From the NCBI GenBank assembly GCA_043806395.1, contig JAZDHC010000004.1, positions 1 to 6,688 on the forward strand: 6,688 nucleotides of DNA, written 5' to 3'. Source of the stretch: CG2-30-40-21 sp043806395. Lineage in GTDB: Bacteria; UBA9089; CG2-30-40-21. A program made the translations under genes and the position numbers. The notes beneath the pieces were generated by a model that saw nothing but the letters and a program-made list of their open reading frames with translations, searched no databases and was not told the origin of the DNA. This document shows positions 5,084 to 6,688 of this stretch, in pieces (the first letter of the stretch is position 1; each line of letters opens with the position of its first letter).

Positions 5084-6375
5084 TTCTGTCCTCTTCCCTG
5101 CTCACCGGTTACCTTTTCTGCTTGATACCCCTCCAGTACCTCTGCCACTGCATACAATGACCCTGCCAGACAGATCATATCATCCTCATTAGCCATCTTT
5201 ATTGCCATATTCATAGCTGTAGGAATATCTTCACAAACCATGGCTGGCACACAATATCTATCTGCTTCTTTAAGTAATTTGTCTGGCGGAAATGCCCTGC
5301 TTGTCTTTGGTTTAGTCAGAATAATAAGTTTCAGCCGCTCATTATCAGCAATTAATTCCCTCATCATGACTGTTTTGTCCTTATCGTCAAGGATGCCAAG
5401 AACAAGGATAAGCTTAGAATAGTCAAAATAGTCTTCCATTGCTTTCCGCAATACCTTTGTTCCAGCCGGATTATGGGCACCATCAACAACTATTAATGGC
5501 TTTTGCCCCACAATTTGAAGCCTGCCTGGCCAATGAGTATTATTTAAGGTATGTGGAATAGCCTTATAATTGATTCTGCCCCACTGGCTCGCCAGCACTT
5601 CAGCCACTAAGATGGCACAGGCTGCATTCTGAATCTGGTGATACCCTGCTAAGGCTAACTGAATAGGTGCATAGGTATTATGATTTGTTTTAATGGTATT
5701 ACCCTCTATTTTAATCTCTTTAGCCACCAGATAAAAAGGGGCTCGTTTCTGCTGAGCTATCTGTTGAATCGTGTCCACAGCTTTTTCATCCATCACCCCA
5801 CAGACCACAGGTATTTCTTGCTTAATAATACCAGCTTTTTCCCTCGCAATTTCCTCAACGGTATTTCCTAATATAGCTGTATGCTCAAGTGAAATATTGG
5901 TGATGACACTCACTAAGGGAATGATGACATTGGTTGCATCCAACCTGCCACCAAGCCCAACCTCCAACACCACAATATCCACTTTCTGCTGGGCAAAATA
6001 GGCAAAGGCAAGGGCTGTGGTTGCCTCAAAATAAGTAATTTCTAAGCCTGAAGACTCAATAAGTTCAGATATTTGCGCAGTTAACCTGACAACGAATTCA
6101 TCAGGAATCTGTTCATCATTAATGGTTATGCGTTCATTAAATCGGATAAGATGTGGAGAGGTATAAACCCCAACCCTATACCCGGAACATTTTAGAATTG
6201 AGGCAAGAAAGGCAATAGTAGACCCCTTGCCATTGGTTCCAGCAACATGGATATATTTCAGATTTTTGTGAGGATTTCCCATCAATTCAAGAAGCCGTAT
6301 TACCCTTTCCAATCCAAGCTGTATCCCAAACCGCTCAAGTTCCTCAAAATATGCAATAGATGCTTCATAATTCAT
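5071..6375 (-). CDS. folC: Bifunctional dihydrofolate synthase / folylpolyglutamate synthase
   Basis: A Mur-ligase-family enzyme that adds glutamate to dihydropteroate and then extends the gamma-glutamyl chain of folates, using ATP. The 434 residues show the P-loop GTNGKGST (46-53), TSPHLIRFNERI (72-83), YFEATTA (114-120), LEVGLGGRLDATN (136-148), SLEHTAILGNT (161-171), REKAGI (177-182) with Lys179 the expected carbamylated lysine, WPGRLQIV (281-288), DGAHNP (297-302) and GILDDKD (326-332). All key positions look intact. An ATG five codons further upstream (6390) is in frame, but GAGGTG (6388-6383) sits 7 nt before the ATG at 6375, which I therefore prefer. The last 15 or so residues (VTGEQGRGQKVIR) are read from repeat-like purine-rich DNA, and the stop lies in an inverted repeat. 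It stands alone, with no folate or accD neighbour. Whether it also makes dihydrofolate cannot be told from sequence. Confidence 0.94.
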   Translation of the reverse strand: MNYEASIAYFEELERFGIQLGLERVIRLLELMGNPHKNLKYIHVAGTNGKGSTIAFLASILKCSGYRVGVYTSPHLIRFNERITINDEQIPDEFVVRLTAQISELIESSGLEITYFEATTALAFAYFAQQKVDIVVLEVGLGGRLDATNVIIPLVSVITNISLEHTAILGNTVEEIAREKAGIIKQEIPVVCGVMDEKAVDTIQQIAQQKRAPFYLVAKEIKIEGNTIKTNHNTYAPIQLALAGYHQIQNAACAILVAEVLASQWGRINYKAIPHTLNNTHWPGRLQIVGQKPLIVVDGAHNPAGTKVLRKAMEDYFDYSKLILVLGILDDKDKTVMMRELIADNERLKLIILTKPKTSRAFPPDKLLKEADRYCVPAMVCEDIPTAMNMAIKMANEDDMICLAGSLYAVAEVLEGYQAEKVTGEQGRGQKVIR

Positions 6376-6382
6376 TTGAAAA

Positions 6383-6388
6383 CACCTC
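6383..6388 (-). promoter_or_regulatory. Shine-Dalgarno deciding the folC start
   Basis: GAGGTG on the - strand is 7 nt from the ATG at 6375-6373. It overlaps the alternative upstream ATG at 6390-6388, which itself has no purine-rich site at suitable distance. No secure promoter is visible further upstream. Confidence 0.65.
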
Positions 6389-6412
6389 ATTCTGTTTTTT
6401 GCAAAGATTGCG

Positions 6413-6539
6413 AAGAAAGATATATCCGCAGATTACGCAGATTTCGCAGATTGAAATACTCAGATATATCCTAACCTTATATTCTTTATGTTCCTGATAA
6501 TCTGCGTAATCTGCGTAATCTGCGGATATATATCTTCTT
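6413..6539. repeat. Long inverted repeat built of GCAGATTAC units
   Basis: The left arm (6413-6452) carries GCAGATT at 6428, 6437 and 6446, a 9-bp period. The right arm (6499-6539) is nearly its complete reverse complement, with three matching units and the same TATATCC-type flank. The arms are about 40 nt and differ at only a few positions. The central 46 nt (6453-6498) are AT-rich and unremarkable. It would form a strong cruciform or hairpin upstream of folC. The unit is a well-known kind of dispersed non-coding repeat. Confidence 0.75.
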
Positions 6540-6546
6540 GATTTCC

Positions 6547-6688
6547 GGCATGGTTCAAAATTGTTCACCGCAAGGTCACAGATGATACGGAGAAGAACAA
6601 CCCCCTAACCCCCTTTTTTAAGGGGGAATTAGGGAAATGCACACTCCTATTTGCTTGTCCGATTTATTACCCTGATTTGAACCATGCC
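6547..6688. mobile_element. MITE-like element with 13-bp terminal inverted repeats at the window edge
   Basis: GGCATGGTTCAAA (6547-6559) is the exact reverse complement of TTTGAACCATGCC (6676-6688). The right repeat ends on the last base of the window, so its outer limit is unknown. The interior (116 bp) has no gene. It contains a degenerate GGTCACAGATGATACGGAGA stretch and the second CCCCCTAACCCCC hairpin. Target-site duplication cannot be examined. Confidence 0.6.
6597..6629. repeat. CCCCCTAACCCCC hairpin repeat, copy 2
   Basis: Same 33-bp unit and same orientation as 4867-4899, with a single difference (T for C in the loop). The stem is CCCCCTT/AAGGGGG. It is nested inside an element whose terminal repeats are unrelated to those around copy 1. 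Confidence 0.75.

Noticed and set aside
6428..6521. CRISPR array
   Set aside because: The repeated units are only 9 bp, are contiguous without spacers, and face each other in two arms.
6365..6568. Small protein containing SADYADYAD and ICEICVICGY on the - strand
   Set aside because: It is the translation of both arms of the GCAGATTAC inverted repeat; such peptides are artefacts of this repeat type.

Overview
The window looks like a piece of chromosome from an uncultured Gram-negative bacterium of moderate GC (roughly 40-45% by eye). It carries ordinary metabolic genes separated by unusually repeat-rich spacers. An arabinose-5-phosphate isomerase points to Kdo/lipopolysaccharide and hence an outer membrane. 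The cobalt-precorrin genes point to anaerobic-type cobalamin synthesis. Spacer sequences of the kinds seen here (CCCCCTAACCCCC hairpins, GCAGATTAC units, CGGAGACACAGAG units) are familiar from several candidate phyla and from Planctomycetota- and Desulfobacterota-type genomes. The sequence alone does not fix the lineage.

Layout. Positions 1-543 hold no convincing gene. They contain four separate inverted-repeat structures and a near-consensus sigma70 promoter (242-270). On the + strand follow cbiO (544-1386), a cobalt/nickel ECF-type ABC ATPase with a histidine-rich tail, and a cbiG-cbiH fusion (1468-3375) covering two ring-modifying steps of cobalamin synthesis. The fusion runs tail-to-tail into kpsF/kdsD (3345-4307, - strand), overlapping it by 31 bp. 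Upstream of kpsF on the same strand is the frameshifted C-terminal remnant of an SNF2-family helicase (4304-4797). Its last codon and stop overlap the TTG start of kpsF. A 148-bp MITE-like element (4801-4948) sits three bases upstream of the remnant's first ATG, and other repeats fill the space up to folC (5071-6375, - strand). The last 313 bp contain a long inverted repeat and a second MITE-like element whose outer end coincides with the window end.

How the genes fit together. cbiO and cbiGH form a cobalt-uptake and corrin-ring pair, probably transcribed rightward from the promoter at 242-270, perhaps with a weaker promoter at 1395-1423. The transport partners cbiM, cbiN and cbiQ are not in the window. 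kpsF (Kdo precursor) and folC (folate polyglutamylation) are housekeeping genes on the opposite strand.

I see no intact new defence or mobile system. The most notable theme is repeat material invading functional sequence: the cbiGH ribosome binding site, the linker of the CbiG-CbiH fusion, the folC C-terminus and the decayed helicase locus all contain or abut sequence of the repeat type that otherwise fills the spacers.
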